Shown: one piece after another, positions 37,733 to 49,302 of the stretch | How the letters are laid out: every line of letters begins with the position of its first letter | How positions within the stretch are numbered: the first letter of the stretch is position 1 | Origin: DASQPA01 sp963756455 | Lineage (GTDB): Bacteria; Acidobacteriota; Thermoanaerobaculia; Multivoradales; UBA5704 | NCBI GenBank assembly: GCA_963756455.1 | Contig: CAVWNC010000004.1 | Span: 558,001-622,000 of the forward strand | Direction of reading: 5' to 3' | Length of the DNA: 64,000 nucleotides | Notes under the pieces: model-generated | What the model saw: only the letters and a program-made list of their open reading frames with translations | Databases searched by the model: none | Told to the model about the DNA's origin: nothing | Program-made: the position numbers and the translations under genes

Positions 37733-37749
37733 CCTACCCCATGGGGTGG
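37733..37749. promoter_or_regulatory. Candidate operator CCTACCCC-AT-GGGGTGG
   Basis: A near-perfect palindrome 130 bases upstream of the universal stress gene. It matches 14 of 17 positions with the site at 41199. The layout resembles the 7-2-7 heptamer sites of NarL-type regulators. A second palindrome GGTGAGG-CCG-CCTCACC lies at 37785-37801. Confidence 0.5.
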
Positions 37750-37878
37750 CCCCGCCTGCCCACCCCGCGGTGCGGTGAGGCCGCCTCACCGGGTATGGAG
37801 CCGGCTTCCCCGGCTGCCCTACCCTTTCAGTCAAGACATGAGCCCAGCCTTTGCGCCCATCTAAGGGGAGGAATCCTG

Positions 37879-38832
37879 ATGTCGAAGAAAAGCCAGACCG
37901 TCCTGATCGGAACCACCCTCAACCCGGCGGGCGACAAGCTCGTCGCTTCCGGTATCCGTCTGGCCCAGTCGATGGGCGCCAGGATCCACCTCGTCCATGC
38001 CTACGAGCTGCCGCGGGTCCCATTCCCGATCGGCGGCGTTCCGGTCGGCGAGCTGCTCGACGTGGAACGCCGGGCGCTCGCGGAGAGGATGGAGCAGCAG
38101 ATCGCCCGGCTGGGCCTCCGGCGTGAAGAGATCGCGGAAACGACCCTCGACCTCGGCTCTCCCCACCGGGTTCTGGTGGAGACGGCGCGGAGGATCGACG
38201 CCGATCTGGTCGTCCTGGGAGCCGTGGAGAGCGGTGAGGCGCTTTCCCGGCTCCTGGGCTCGACCGCCGACCGGGTCGTCCGCAAGGCCGACCGCCCGGT
38301 GCTCCTGGTGCGCGAGGAGCTCGCGGTGCCGCTCCAGCGAGTGCTCTTGCCGGTCGGCCTTTCCGACCGTACCGCCGAGGCCCTCGAAGAAGGGCTCGAG
38401 CTCCTGGGCGGCATGGAGGGCGGGCGCGACGCGGAGCTCGAGGCCCTCTTCGTCTCCGCCGAGGTGGACGGTCGCCCCGCTCGCGGCCAGAACGTTCCGG
38501 ACCGGGTTCGGCAGATGGCGACCGGCCGGCTCGACGGTTTTCTGGCCGGAGCGCTGGCCGCGGCGCGGAGCGCCACCGAGTGGCAGATCGGCTCCCGGGT
38601 GGAGTTCGGGCTCATCGACAGAGAGATCCTCAACCGGATCGAGCGCTGGCAGCCGGACCTGGTCGTCCTGCGCACCCACGACCGCGAGGAAGTCGAGCCC
38701 TTCCTCCTCGGGCGGGTCACCATGGCCCTGATGCGCCAGGAAGGAGCGAGCGTCCTCGTCATCCCCCCCGTGGCGGCCCGCGCCACGATGATGCTGCCTC
38801 GCGCCATGGAGACGGTTTCCGTCGCCGCCTGA
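37879..38832 (+). CDS. Tandem-domain universal stress protein
   Basis: 317 residues from ATG 37879 with a strong ribosome site (AAGGGGAGG). The first UspA domain (residues 5-150) has TVLIGTTLNPAGDKLVASGI and the nucleotide loop VVLGAVESGEALSRLLGSTA followed by VVRKADRPVLLV, close to the G-2x-G-9x-G(S/T) ATP motif. A second, weaker domain (155-300) has RVLLPVGLSDRTAEALEEGL and VVLRTHDREEVEPFLLGRV. Tandem Usp proteins are classic members of DosR-type regulons; the kinase/regulator operon lies just downstream in the opposite direction. Confidence 0.9.
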   Translation: MSKKSQTVLIGTTLNPAGDKLVASGIRLAQSMGARIHLVHAYELPRVPFPIGGVPVGELLDVERRALAERMEQQIARLGLRREEIAETTLDLGSPHRVLVETARRIDADLVVLGAVESGEALSRLLGSTADRVVRKADRPVLLVREELAVPLQRVLLPVGLSDRTAEALEEGLELLGGMEGGRDAELEALFVSAEVDGRPARGQNVPDRVRQMATGRLDGFLAGALAAARSATEWQIGSRVEFGLIDREILNRIERWQPDLVVLRTHDREEVEPFLLGRVTMALMRQEGASVLVIPPVAARATMMLPRAMETVSVAA

Positions 38833-38855
38833 AAGTCGCTGCCTGAGAGTCGGAC

Positions 38856-38888
38856 GGCGCGGGGTTCCTGCCCCGGGAGCCCCGCGCC
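38856..38888. terminator. Bidirectional terminator hairpin
   Basis: GGCGCGGGG (38856-38864) and CCCCGCGCC (38880-38888) form a perfect 9-bp stem between the convergent stress-protein and response-regulator genes. No U-tract is seen on either side, so efficiency is uncertain. Confidence 0.55.
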
Positions 38889-38901
38889 GCGCCCGCCGTG
38901 C

Positions 38902-39618
38902 CTAGCGATCGGGGGTGGAGGACTCGACGATCCGATTGCGGAGGGCGTAGCTCACCACCTGCGCGCGATTGTGCAGGTGGAGCTTGTCGAGGATGTTCCG
39001 GACGTGGAACTTGACCGTGTTCTCGGAGACTCCGAGCGCGCGCGCCAGCTTGCGGTTCGAGGTGATGCCGGAGACCAGGAGCTCCAGGATCTCCCGCTCG
39101 CGCTCGGTCAAGGCGTCGGGGTCGGAGATCGCCTTTCCGCCGGAGCCGCCGGAGCCGCCGGAGCTGCCGGAGCTGCCGGAGCTGCCGGAGGATACCGCTT
39201 GGGACGGCCGGGCGAACTCCTGGAGGAGCTTGCGTGCCAAGGCCGGAGTGAGCGCCGGCTCGCCGCGTCCCACCCCTTCGAGGAGAGAGAAGAACTCCTC
39301 CGATTCGAGATTCTTCGAGAGAAATCCCTGAGCTCCCGACTTGATCGCCTCGAAGAGCATGGCGTCCTCGTCGGAGGCGGTGAGGACGACGACGTTGACC
39401 GCCGGCAGCTCGGCGCTCACCAGGCGGGTGGCGGCGAGGCCGTCCATCCCGGGCATCGAGAGATCCATGAGGAGGACGTCGGGGGCGAGCTCGCGGGCGA
39501 GCTCCAGGGCCTCGCGGCCATTCCGGGCCTCGCCGACGACCTCCAGACCGCGCGCCGTGAGGAGACTCCGCAGGCTGTCCCGGAAAAGGGCGTGATCGTC
39601 GGCGATGAGGATCTTCAT
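38902..39618 (-). CDS. NarL-type response regulator (DosR-like), repeat linker
   Basis: 238 residues. Receiver MKILIADDHALFRDSLRSLL with Asp 52 (VLLMDLSMPGMDGLA) and Lys in GFLSKNLESEE. The LuxR DNA-binding domain is LTEREREILELLVSGITSNR, ALGVSENTVKFHVRNILDKL. Between them sits a Ser/Gly repeat linker (SSGSSGSSGSSGGSGGSGG) coded by 9-nt units, absent from the paralogue at 41223. It overlaps the kinase gene upstream by 4 bases. It is the last gene of a four-gene operon. Confidence 0.92.
   Translation of the reverse strand: MKILIADDHALFRDSLRSLLTARGLEVVGEARNGREALELARELAPDVLLMDLSMPGMDGLAATRLVSAELPAVNVVVLTASDEDAMLFEAIKSGAQGFLSKNLESEEFFSLLEGVGRGEPALTPALARKLLQEFARPSQAVSSGSSGSSGSSGGSGGSGGKAISDPDALTEREREILELLVSGITSNRKLARALGVSENTVKFHVRNILDKLHLHNRAQVVSYALRNRIVESSTPDR
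39139..39190 (-). repeat. 9-nt in-frame microsatellite in regulator linker
   Basis: Tandem units of the GCCGGAGCC / GCCGGAGCT type (read on plus) encode the Ser/Gly linker of the response regulator. The paralogue at 41223 lacks them, so the array was gained or lost recently. Confidence 0.65.
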
Positions 39619-40871
39619 CCGGGACTCCCGTAGCGCTGGGGGGCGGGGGTTTTGAGGGGGATTTCGACCGTCACCCGGGTGCCCTCGTCGGGCCGTGAGT
39701 CCCAGCGCACGGCACCGCCGACGCTCTCGGCGCGCTCGCGCATGGTCGTCAGGCCGAAGCGCGGAAAACCGGGACGGCCGATCTCGGCCGGATTGAAGCC
39801 GATCCCGTCGTCGGCCACCGTCACCACCACCTGTTCGCCCGCCTTGCCGATCGCCACGTCCGCCTGCTGCGCCTGGGCATGCTTGCGGACGTTCGCGAGC
39901 GCCTCCTGGACGATGCGCAGGAGCTGCAGCTCGATGCCGGGGGAGAGCCGCAGGGTCTCATCGATCGCGAGCCGGCAGGAGACCCCGGTCTGGCCCTCCC
40001 AGGCGGCGACGAACTCGGAGAGCGCCTCGACCATCGTGCGCTCCGGCCCGATGCCGGTGCGCAAGCCCATGATCGACTCGCGGAGATCGGCGTAAACCTC
40101 GCGTGCCGCCTTCGCCAGCTGCTCCAACTGGCGGTTCGCCTCCTCGGTGCGGCCGGCGCGCAGGAATTCGCGCACCGCCTGGGCCTTGGCGTTGACGTAG
40201 GCGAGCACCTGGGCCAGGCCGTCGTGCATCTCGTGGGCGATTCGGAGCCGCTCCTCGGAGACCGCGGCGCCCTGCAGGCGGCGCTGCAGGTAGGCGCTGT
40301 CGATGGCGATGGCGGCGGTGGTGGCGAAACGGGAGAGGCTCGCCTGGTCCTCGGCGGAGAACTCCTCGGCCCCGCTTTTTTCGGCGAGGTAGAGATCGCC
40401 GCGGAAGGGGCTCTTGCAGAGGATCGGCACCGCCACCTGCCGGCGGCATCCCGCCTCGACTTTCAACTCGACGGCGGCGCCCGAGGTGACGAAAGACTCG
40501 ACGCGATCGTCATCGCCGAGGACCGAGAGGGCGCCGTAGCGGGCGTCGACCAAGAGGCGGGCCTGATCGACCACCCGCTGGAGGGTGGTCTCCAAAGTGA
40601 GGGCGTCCCAGATGTCGAGCGCCGCCCTGTGCAGCGCGGTCACCTCGCGGTGCTGGCGCTCGACGCTCGCCTGGATCCGCTCGATGAAGTGGAACATCGC
40701 GCCTAAAAACACGAAGGCGAGGATGGAGATCGCGGCGTCCATGAACAGGCGCCCCGGCCAGGACTGTAGATAGGGCAGGATGGCCTGGCGGACGAGCTCG
40801 ATGACGGCGATCGACACCAGCACCGAGACCAGGGCGATCGCGCGCAGTTGCCGGAGGGTCAAAGCCGCCAT
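39615..40871 (-). CDS. GAF-domain sensor histidine kinase (HisKA_3, DosS/NarX-like)
   Basis: 418 residues from ATG 40871. Two N-terminal TM helices (ALVSVLVSIAVIELVRQAIL; AAISILAFVFLGAMFHFIE), a GAF domain (about 85-235: TLQRVVDQARLLVDARYGAL, VAVPILCKSPFRGDLYLAEK), the HisKA_3 dimerisation motif RIAHEMHDGLAQVLAYVNAK and an HATPase with RIVQEALANVRKHAQA, DDGIGF and GLTTMRERAESVGG. This is the architecture of oxygen/redox kinases such as DosS, although no haem ligand can be assigned. It overlaps the regulator gene by 4 bases and lies 14 bases after the DUF2892 gene. Confidence 0.9.
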   Translation of the reverse strand: MAALTLRQLRAIALVSVLVSIAVIELVRQAILPYLQSWPGRLFMDAAISILAFVFLGAMFHFIERIQASVERQHREVTALHRAALDIWDALTLETTLQRVVDQARLLVDARYGALSVLGDDDRVESFVTSGAAVELKVEAGCRRQVAVPILCKSPFRGDLYLAEKSGAEEFSAEDQASLSRFATTAAIAIDSAYLQRRLQGAAVSEERLRIAHEMHDGLAQVLAYVNAKAQAVREFLRAGRTEEANRQLEQLAKAAREVYADLRESIMGLRTGIGPERTMVEALSEFVAAWEGQTGVSCRLAIDETLRLSPGIELQLLRIVQEALANVRKHAQAQQADVAIGKAGEQVVVTVADDGIGFNPAEIGRPGFPRFGLTTMRERAESVGGAVRWDSRPDEGTRVTVEIPLKTPAPQRYGSPG

Positions 40872-40885
40872 GCCGGGACGAAATT

Positions 40886-41110
40886 CTAGCGTACTTCCGG
40901 TCGCGAACCTCGCTTCCGGGCATGGATTCCGAGCAGGGCGTAGAACGGACACCAGCCGAGGAGGCCGGTGAGCAGCGGGACCCAGGCGAAGACCTCGAGC
41001 GCCCGCCCGCCGAGGCCGCCCACCGCTCCGCTCCAGGCCACGGCCAGCATCGCGGCGCCGAGCCCGATGCGGCAGAGACGTTCCAGGGGGGAGAGGTTGA
41101 GGAATCTCAT
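40886..41110 (-). CDS. DUF2892 / YgaP-type small membrane protein
   Basis: 74 residues: MRFLNLSPLERLCRIGLGAA, then two TM helices (MLAVAWSGAVGGLGGRAL; VFAWVPLLTGLLGWCPFYALLG) and a basic tail. The N-P-x-ER-x-x-R-x-x-G start and the GWCPFYALLGI end match DUF2892 proteins, which also form the membrane part of YgaP. Function is unknown; they often sit beside redox or sulfur genes. It lies inside a two-component operon between two regulators, just after the palindrome at 41199. Confidence 0.82.
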   Translation of the reverse strand: MRFLNLSPLERLCRIGLGAAMLAVAWSGAVGGLGGRALEVFAWVPLLTGLLGWCPFYALLGIHARKRGSRPEVR

Positions 41111-41198
41111 GCCGGCTCTGCCTGAAGCATGCCCTGACCTGCCCCGGTGAACGACCTCCAGAGGGGCGGGAGGGGCTGCGCCGCAGGGTAGGCCGCTC

Positions 41199-41215
41199 CC
41201 TACCCCGCAGGGTGG
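41199..41215. promoter_or_regulatory. Candidate operator CCTACCCC-GC-AGGGTGG
   Basis: Lies between the first regulator gene and the DUF2892 gene of the operon. Close match to 37733-37749. It overlaps a further inverted repeat, GGGTAGG (41186-41192) with CCTACCC (41199-41205). Confidence 0.5.
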
Positions 41216-41222
41216 TTCGCGG

Positions 41223-41867
41223 CTAGGGAGAGGCGACGATGCCGTGCCGGAAGGCGAAGCCCACCACCTGGGCGCGGTTGTGCAGGTGGAGCTTGTCGAG
41301 GATGTGGCGGACATGGAACTTCACCGTGTTCTCGGAGACTCCCAGATCGTGGGCCAGCCGGCGGTTCGAGGTGACGCCGCGGACCAGCAGTTGGAGCACC
41401 TCCCGCTCGCGGTCGGTGAGCGCGTCGGGGTCGTGGAGCTCGGCCGCCGGCGTCTTCCTGGCGAACTCCTGGAGGAGCTTGCCGGCGAGGAGTGGGGTGA
41501 GCGCCGGCTCGCCCCGGCCGAGGCCCTCGAGCAGGGAGAAGAAGTCCTGCGAGTCGAGGCTCTTCATCAGATACCCCTGGGCTCCCGACTTGATCGCCTC
41601 GAAGAGCTGGGCGTCCTCTTCCGAAGCGGTGAGGATGACGACTTTCACCTCCGGCATCTCGGCGCTGATCAGGCGGGTCGCCGCCAGGCCGTCGAGCCCG
41701 GGCATCGAGAGGTCCATGAGGACGATGTCCGGATTGAGGCGGCGCGCCAGCTCGACGGCCTCGCGTCCATCCCTGGCTTCGCCCACGATCTCGAAGCCGC
41801 GCGGGGTGAGCAGGCTGCGGAGGCTCTCCCGGAAGAGAGTGTGGTCGTCGGCGATCAGGAGCTTCAT
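41223..41867 (-). CDS. NarL-type response regulator (DosR-like), first gene of operon
   Basis: 214 residues. MKLLIADDHTLFRESLRSLL, Asp 52 (IVLMDLSMPGLDGLA), Lys in GYLMKSLDSQD, and the DNA-binding domain LTDREREVLQLLVRGVTSNR with LGVSENTVKFHVRHILDKLH. It is a close paralogue of the regulator at 38902 without the repeat linker. GGAGG precedes the ATG. One kinase and two near-identical regulators in one operon suggest a branched output. The 269-base gap to the divergent HD-GYP gene should hold the promoters; TATGCT on the minus strand near 41917 is a possible -10. Confidence 0.92.
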   Translation of the reverse strand: MKLLIADDHTLFRESLRSLLTPRGFEIVGEARDGREAVELARRLNPDIVLMDLSMPGLDGLAATRLISAEMPEVKVVILTASEEDAQLFEAIKSGAQGYLMKSLDSQDFFSLLEGLGRGEPALTPLLAGKLLQEFARKTPAAELHDPDALTDREREVLQLLVRGVTSNRRLAHDLGVSENTVKFHVRHILDKLHLHNRAQVVGFAFRHGIVASP

Positions 41868-42136
41868 GTCCGTCTCCCTCCTCTTCTTCGGCGGTGATTC
41901 TTACCTACGCATAGCATAGACGCCTCGCGCCGGCACGGCTAGCGATCGGCATACCGACAAGGAGGCCGACGACGAAGCTGACGAGGTGGCCGACGCGGTG
42001 CCACCCCGGGGCGTGGGGGCGGCCGCCGCCCCCCGGCGCTCTCCTGCCCTCTGCCCGGGTATACCTCAAATATTCGCGACTCCTTAAGCTTTTCCTATCG
42101 GCGAAGGACGCCGATTCGACAAGAAGGAGCGACATC

Positions 42137-42853
42137 ATGGTCCCCAATCCCACCCAGGCCTTTCTGCCCTTCGAATACGACCCCTTCGAGATGTTGCCGC
42201 CGCTCCTGGACGCGCATCATCCGGGTCTCGGTGGCCACTGCCTGCGCACCGCTCTCGCCGCCGGTCTGCTCGCCCGCCAGCTCGGCTTCTCCGCCCTCGA
42301 CTGCCTCGCCCTGCGGCTCGGTGCCCTCTACCACGACGCCGGCAAGCTTTTCGTGCCGAGCTCTCTGCTCGCGGCTCCCCGCGGCCTGACGGTCGAGGAG
42401 CTGGAGCTGGTCCGCCGGCACGTCGCCTCCGGGCTTCGGCTCTTGCGCCACACGGCCCTGCCGCTCGTCGCCTCCGACGCCATCGCCCACCATCACGAAC
42501 GCTGGGATGGCAAGGGGTATCCCCTCGGTTTGAGCGGGCTCAGAATCCCGCTCGCCGGCCGCCTCTTAGCCGTCATCGACGTCTACGACACGATCCGCAG
42601 CCCGCGTGCCTACGGCCCCGTCCTGTCCCGCGAGGAGGCCCTGGGACTGCTCGCCCGGGTCGCCGGCAGCCAGCTCGACCCCGATCTCGTGCCGCTCGCC
42701 GCTCTGCTCCCGGAGGAAGTGACCTGGAGTGGCGGTTTCGCGGTCGATGCCCTGGGGGTCGCCGGCCCCACCTCCCAGGGTTGGGCGGAGGCCGCCCGCT
42801 GGTGGGGACTGAACCTCCAGCAGGGTATTCCGCCGGTCTCCTCTCCTCTCTAG
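42137..42853 (+). CDS. Stand-alone HD-GYP phosphodiesterase
   Basis: 238 residues after a good AAGGAG site. HD-GYP motifs: HCLRTALAAGLLARQLG, LYHDAGKLFVPSSLLAAPRG, VASGLRLLRH, HHHERWDGKGYPLGLSGLRI and VIDVYDTIRSPRAYGPVL. The metal ligands and GYP are present. No receiver or sensor domain, so activity is probably constitutive or set by expression. It likely hydrolyses cyclic di-GMP. It lies beside the DosRS-like operon, divergently. Confidence 0.9.
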   Translation: MVPNPTQAFLPFEYDPFEMLPPLLDAHHPGLGGHCLRTALAAGLLARQLGFSALDCLALRLGALYHDAGKLFVPSSLLAAPRGLTVEELELVRRHVASGLRLLRHTALPLVASDAIAHHHERWDGKGYPLGLSGLRIPLAGRLLAVIDVYDTIRSPRAYGPVLSREEALGLLARVAGSQLDPDLVPLAALLPEEVTWSGGFAVDALGVAGPTSQGWAEAARWWGLNLQQGIPPVSSPL

Positions 42854-42906
42854 GATGGATCTATCGGTACTTCCCGAATTTTACTTACGCTCAGGAGATA
42901 TCTCTC

Positions 42907-45831
42907 ATGTTTTCCATACGTCAAACCCGACCGCTCCAGGCCTGCCGCGTGGCCACGGGTCTCCTCCTTTTCTCTTCGTCTGCCGCCCTGCTCGCCGCCA
43001 CGCCGGTCCACCCGGGCCGGCCGGTTTCCCCGGCGGGGAGCCGATTCGCGGAACTGGCGGCGCAAATGCCTTTGCGGTTCGAGCAGAACAGGGGTCAGCT
43101 GAGAGACACCGGAGTGGCGTACTTCGCTCGCGGCCTGGGATATCGGCTCTCGCTCACCCCGGAAGAGGCGATCTTCGAGCTCGGCGGCCCACGGGCCGCG
43201 GGAACACGGTTGAGCCTTCGCCTGGCCGGTGCCGCGGCGCATCCCAGCCTCTCGGGCATCGATCCTCTGCCGACCCGGAGCCACTATCTCCTGGGGAACG
43301 ATCCCAGGGCCTGGCATACGGGAGTCGCGAGCTTCAAAGGGGTGCGCTATCAGGGCGTCTATCCGGGAACCGATCTCGTTTTCTCCGGCCAGGAGCGCCA
43401 GGTCGAGCAGTCTTTCTACCTCGCGGCCGGCGCCGATCCGGGACGGATCCGGCTGGTCTATTCTGGCGCAAAAACCCTGGCGGTCGGCGGCACCGGCAAC
43501 CTGATTCTCGGCACCTCCGGAGGCGATCTCACCGCGGATCGCCCGGTCGCCTATCAGGTCGTGTCCGGGGAGCGGCGGCCGGTCGAGTGCCAGTATGCAG
43601 TGCGGTCCGCGACCGAGGTGGGATTCGCCCTCGGGGCCTACGATCGGAAAATCCCCCTGGTGATCGATCCCATCTTCAGCAACTCGACCTTCCTCGGCGG
43701 CAGCGACGACGACATCGGCCGCGCCGTCGCCGTCGACGGCAGCGGCAACGTCTACATCGCCGGCAGCACCGCCTCGATCGACCTCCTCGGCGCGAGCGGG
43801 CCGGGCGGCGTGGAAGACAGCAACAACGGCGGCGCCTACGTCGGCTTCGTGATGAAGGTCGACCCTACCGGTACCCAGCTCCTCTATTCGACCTATCTCG
43901 GCGGCTCGGACGTCGACGAGATCTACGGGATCGCCGTGGACGCCGCGGGCGACGCCTACGTGACCGGTTATACGTTCTCGACCGACTTCCCCACGGTCTC
44001 CCCGACCCTGGCGTACCGCGGCAACGGGGATGCCTTCGTCGCCAAGCTCAACCCGGCCGGCTCGGCGCTCCTCTACTCCACCTACCTCGGGGGGACCGAC
44101 GACGATTTCGGCAACGCCATCGCGGTCGACGCCGTCGGCAATGCCTACGTTGCGGGCACCACCGGTTCTCGCGACTTTCCCGGCACCACCGCCGCCTCCC
44201 TGCAGCAGAACAACCGGGGTGGGCACGACGCCTTCCTGGTCAAGCTGAGCCTCACCGGCTCGCTCGTCTATTCGACCTACTTCGGCGGCAGCGGCGAGGA
44301 CAGCGCCAACGCGATCGCCTTGGATCCCGGCGGCAAGATCGTCCTCGCCGGCTCCACCTGCTCCGCGGACTTGACCACCACCGTCGGCGCGGTCGTCACG
44401 GTGAGCCTGGGGACGGGCTGCCTGCTCGCCAGAAACGACGCTTTCGTCGCCAAGCTCAACCCGGCCGGCACGGCGCTCGTCTATTCGACCTACCTGGGCG
44501 GCGCCGGCAACGACGTGGCCGAAGGCGTGGCGGTCGACGCCTCCGGCAACGCCTACGTGGTGGGAGAAACCAACTCCTCTACCTTCACCGGGGTGACGGC
44601 GGGATCGTTTCAGCCCACCCACTCGCGCGGCTATGCCGCCTTCGTGACGCGGATCAACGCGGCGGGGAGCGCGGTCAACTACTCGACGTTCTTAGGCGGC
44701 AGCGGCAGCACCGCCTTCGGCGTGGCGCTCGACGCCGCGGCGAACGCCTACGTGACCGGCAGCACCGTCGACGGTTTTCCGATCGTCAACGCCTCCAACC
44801 TTCAGGATACGTCGGCGGGCGATTTGGATGGTTTCGTGACCGAGCTCACCCCCGCGGGCGCGGTCGTCTATTCGACCTACTTCGGCGGCTCCGGCACCGA
44901 CGGCGGCTATGCCATCGCGGTCGACAGCTCGCGCGGTGTCGTCTACGTCACCGGAGCGTCGTGCTCCTCGACGCTCCCCGGCACCGGCCCGAGCTCGATC
45001 CAGCCGGCGGACGCCGGCGGTCCCGAGGACGCCTTCCTCATCCGCCTGGTGTCGGGGTACGACCTGCGGATGGCCGCGACGGCGAGCACCACGCTCGTCG
45101 ATCCGGGCAAGAGCATCACCTACACCTTGACCGGCAGCAATATCGGCGGGGCGGACGCGAGCGCAGTGACGATGACCGACGTCGTCCCCGTCAACACCAC
45201 GTTCGACCCGACGACCTCGACGCCGGGCTGGAGCTGCCTGCCGAGCAACGCCGCCGGCTCCACCTGTACCCTGGTGGTGGGGCTGGTGCACGCGATCCAG
45301 ATGCCGACGGCGACCTTCGTCGCCAAGCTCAACACCCGCTTCCCGGCGGGCGCCGGACCGATCCAGAACACCGCCTGCATGCATCCCGGGACGTCCTGCG
45401 CCACCCTCTCGACGCCGACGACCGCGGCCGCGGTTCTCACGATTTCGACGACGGCGGTCGAAAACACGAAGCTGATCGTCAAGACGCTCACTTATACGAT
45501 TCACTACTCGAACACCGGCAACCAGGATGCCGCCTTCGCGACCTTGAGCGACCAGGTCCCGGCCGGCCTCATCCTCGATCCGACCGAGCTGCTCCTGGGA
45601 TGGCCCTGCCTGGCGGTCGCCGGATCGATCTGCAGGTACAACGTGGGAACCCTGGCCGCGGGGGCGAGTCTCACCGTCAACCTGATCTTCGACCTCCTCC
45701 CGCTCCTGCCCTCTTCGACGATCATCACGAACACCGCCTGCCTCCAGGCGGCGGGAAACCAGGGGGAGCTCACCGGAAAGTCGACGAGCGTGGTCCAGAC
45801 CTGCACGACGACGATGACGTCGCTCAAGTGA
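42907..45831 (+). CDS. Secreted SBBP-repeat beta-propeller protein with DUF11 repeats
   Basis: 974 residues from ATG 42907, with AGGAG upstream. Signal peptide ACRVATGLLLFSSSAALLAA. An N-terminal DUF7948-like domain (LRFEQNRGQLRDTGVAYFAR) precedes at least seven SBBP repeats of the pattern YSTYLGGSxxDxxxxIAVDxxGNAYVxG (for example STYLGGSDVDEIYGIAVDAA and STYFGGSGEDSANAIALDPG). Two DUF11-type repeats close it (ASTTLVDPGKSITYTLTGSN and a second ending in YTIHYSNTGNQDA). It is probably a surface or extracellular adhesive protein. A hairpin terminator follows at 45857. Confidence 0.92.
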   Translation: MFSIRQTRPLQACRVATGLLLFSSSAALLAATPVHPGRPVSPAGSRFAELAAQMPLRFEQNRGQLRDTGVAYFARGLGYRLSLTPEEAIFELGGPRAAGTRLSLRLAGAAAHPSLSGIDPLPTRSHYLLGNDPRAWHTGVASFKGVRYQGVYPGTDLVFSGQERQVEQSFYLAAGADPGRIRLVYSGAKTLAVGGTGNLILGTSGGDLTADRPVAYQVVSGERRPVECQYAVRSATEVGFALGAYDRKIPLVIDPIFSNSTFLGGSDDDIGRAVAVDGSGNVYIAGSTASIDLLGASGPGGVEDSNNGGAYVGFVMKVDPTGTQLLYSTYLGGSDVDEIYGIAVDAAGDAYVTGYTFSTDFPTVSPTLAYRGNGDAFVAKLNPAGSALLYSTYLGGTDDDFGNAIAVDAVGNAYVAGTTGSRDFPGTTAASLQQNNRGGHDAFLVKLSLTGSLVYSTYFGGSGEDSANAIALDPGGKIVLAGSTCSADLTTTVGAVVTVSLGTGCLLARNDAFVAKLNPAGTALVYSTYLGGAGNDVAEGVAVDASGNAYVVGETNSSTFTGVTAGSFQPTHSRGYAAFVTRINAAGSAVNYSTFLGGSGSTAFGVALDAAANAYVTGSTVDGFPIVNASNLQDTSAGDLDGFVTELTPAGAVVYSTYFGGSGTDGGYAIAVDSSRGVVYVTGASCSSTLPGTGPSSIQPADAGGPEDAFLIRLVSGYDLRMAATASTTLVDPGKSITYTLTGSNIGGADASAVTMTDVVPVNTTFDPTTSTPGWSCLPSNAAGSTCTLVVGLVHAIQMPTATFVAKLNTRFPAGAGPIQNTACMHPGTSCATLSTPTTAAAVLTISTTAVENTKLIVKTLTYTIHYSNTGNQDAAFATLSDQVPAGLILDPTELLLGWPCLAVAGSICRYNVGTLAAGASLTVNLIFDLLPLLPSSTIITNTACLQAAGNQGELTGKSTSVVQTCTTTMTSLK

Positions 45832-45856
45832 AGAGAGCCTCCGTGTTCGCATTTTT

Positions 45857-45878
45857 CCCGGCGGGGCCACCCGCCGGG
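45857..45878 (+). terminator. Rho-independent terminator after SBBP gene
   Basis: CCCGGCGGG (45857-45865), loop GCCA, CCCGCCGGG (45870-45878), then TTTGT. A 9-bp stem with a short T-run. Confidence 0.7.
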
Positions 45879-45943
45879 TTTGTCATTCCAGCCAGAAGCT
45901 GCTAAAGTAAAATTCCAATCTCTCTCCAGGAGAACGTCGCCCC

Positions 45944-48615
<2,672 letters not shown>

Positions 48616-48623
<8 letters not shown>

Positions 48624-48999
48624 GACGATTCTGATCGTCGACGACAATCCGGCCAATCTGAAGCTCATCCGGGTGCTCCTGAGCACCGAGGGCTACGCAA
48701 TTCGTTGCGCGGCCGATGCCGAGGAGGCTCTGGCCCTCCTCGCGGAAGTCCGTCCGCATCTCATCCTCATGGACCTGCAGCTCCCCGGCATGGATGGTCT
48801 CACCCTGACCCGCAAGCTCAAGGCCGATCCCGAGACCCACCACATCCCGATCCTGGCGCTCACCGCCTACGCCATGAAAGGCGACGAGCAGAAGGCCCGA
48901 GAGGCCGGCTGCGACGGCTACATCACGAAGCCGATCGACACCCGGCGCCTGCCCCAGGAGATCGCACAGTTTCTCGCCTCGCCCAGAGAGCCGAGCTGA
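48616..48999 (+). CDS. Single-domain CheY/DivK-like response regulator
   Basis: 127 residues, receiver only: ETILIVDDNPANLKLIRVLL, Asp 53 (LILMDLQLPGMDGLTL), Lys in GYITKPIDTRRLPQEI. The start is TTG 48616, because GGAGGAG sits a few bases before it and the nearby ATG is in another frame. It overlaps the kinase gene by 8 bases and is almost surely its cognate output or phosphate sink. No output domain is present. Confidence 0.9.
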
Positions 49000-49040
49000 A
49001 GGGACGGGCTGGATCTCCACCGACGAGCGTCCTCAGGGGA

Positions 49041-49128
49041 GGGCACTTCTGCTGCCGAAGTAGGGCACTTCTAGTGTCGAAGTAGGGCACTTCCGCTGCC
49101 GAAGCAGGGCACTCCAGACCGGAAGCCC
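49041..49128 (+). repeat. 22-bp tandem repeat (three full, one degenerate unit)
   Basis: Units GGGCACTTCTGCTGCCGAAG+TA at 49041, 49063, 49085, and a weaker unit at 49107. Each unit contains ACTTC...GAAGT, so each can fold into a small hairpin. It lies in the 303-base gap between the CheY-like gene and tatA; nothing else is seen there. Confidence 0.75.
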
Positions 49129-49302
49129 TCGACTTCTCAGGCAGGCGGAGGCGATTCGGGGCTCCAGGAGGACGTTGCGGAGCAGGATGCCCCCCGCGAT
49201 CTCAGAGGATCGCCTACCCACGGCACCGGTGGGAGGGAAGCCGTCGACGACCCGAGCCCGGGAGGGCTGGAGCGACGGCATCCGGGCGGGGACTCCGGCG
49301 TC

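Noticed and set aside
42850..44622. Minus-strand frame of 590 codons and the parallel plus frame at 42855
   Set aside because: Both are shadows of the SBBP-repeat gene; repetitive codons keep several frames open.
49041..49128. Possible CRISPR array
   Set aside because: Units are contiguous 22-mers without unique spacers and no cas genes are present.
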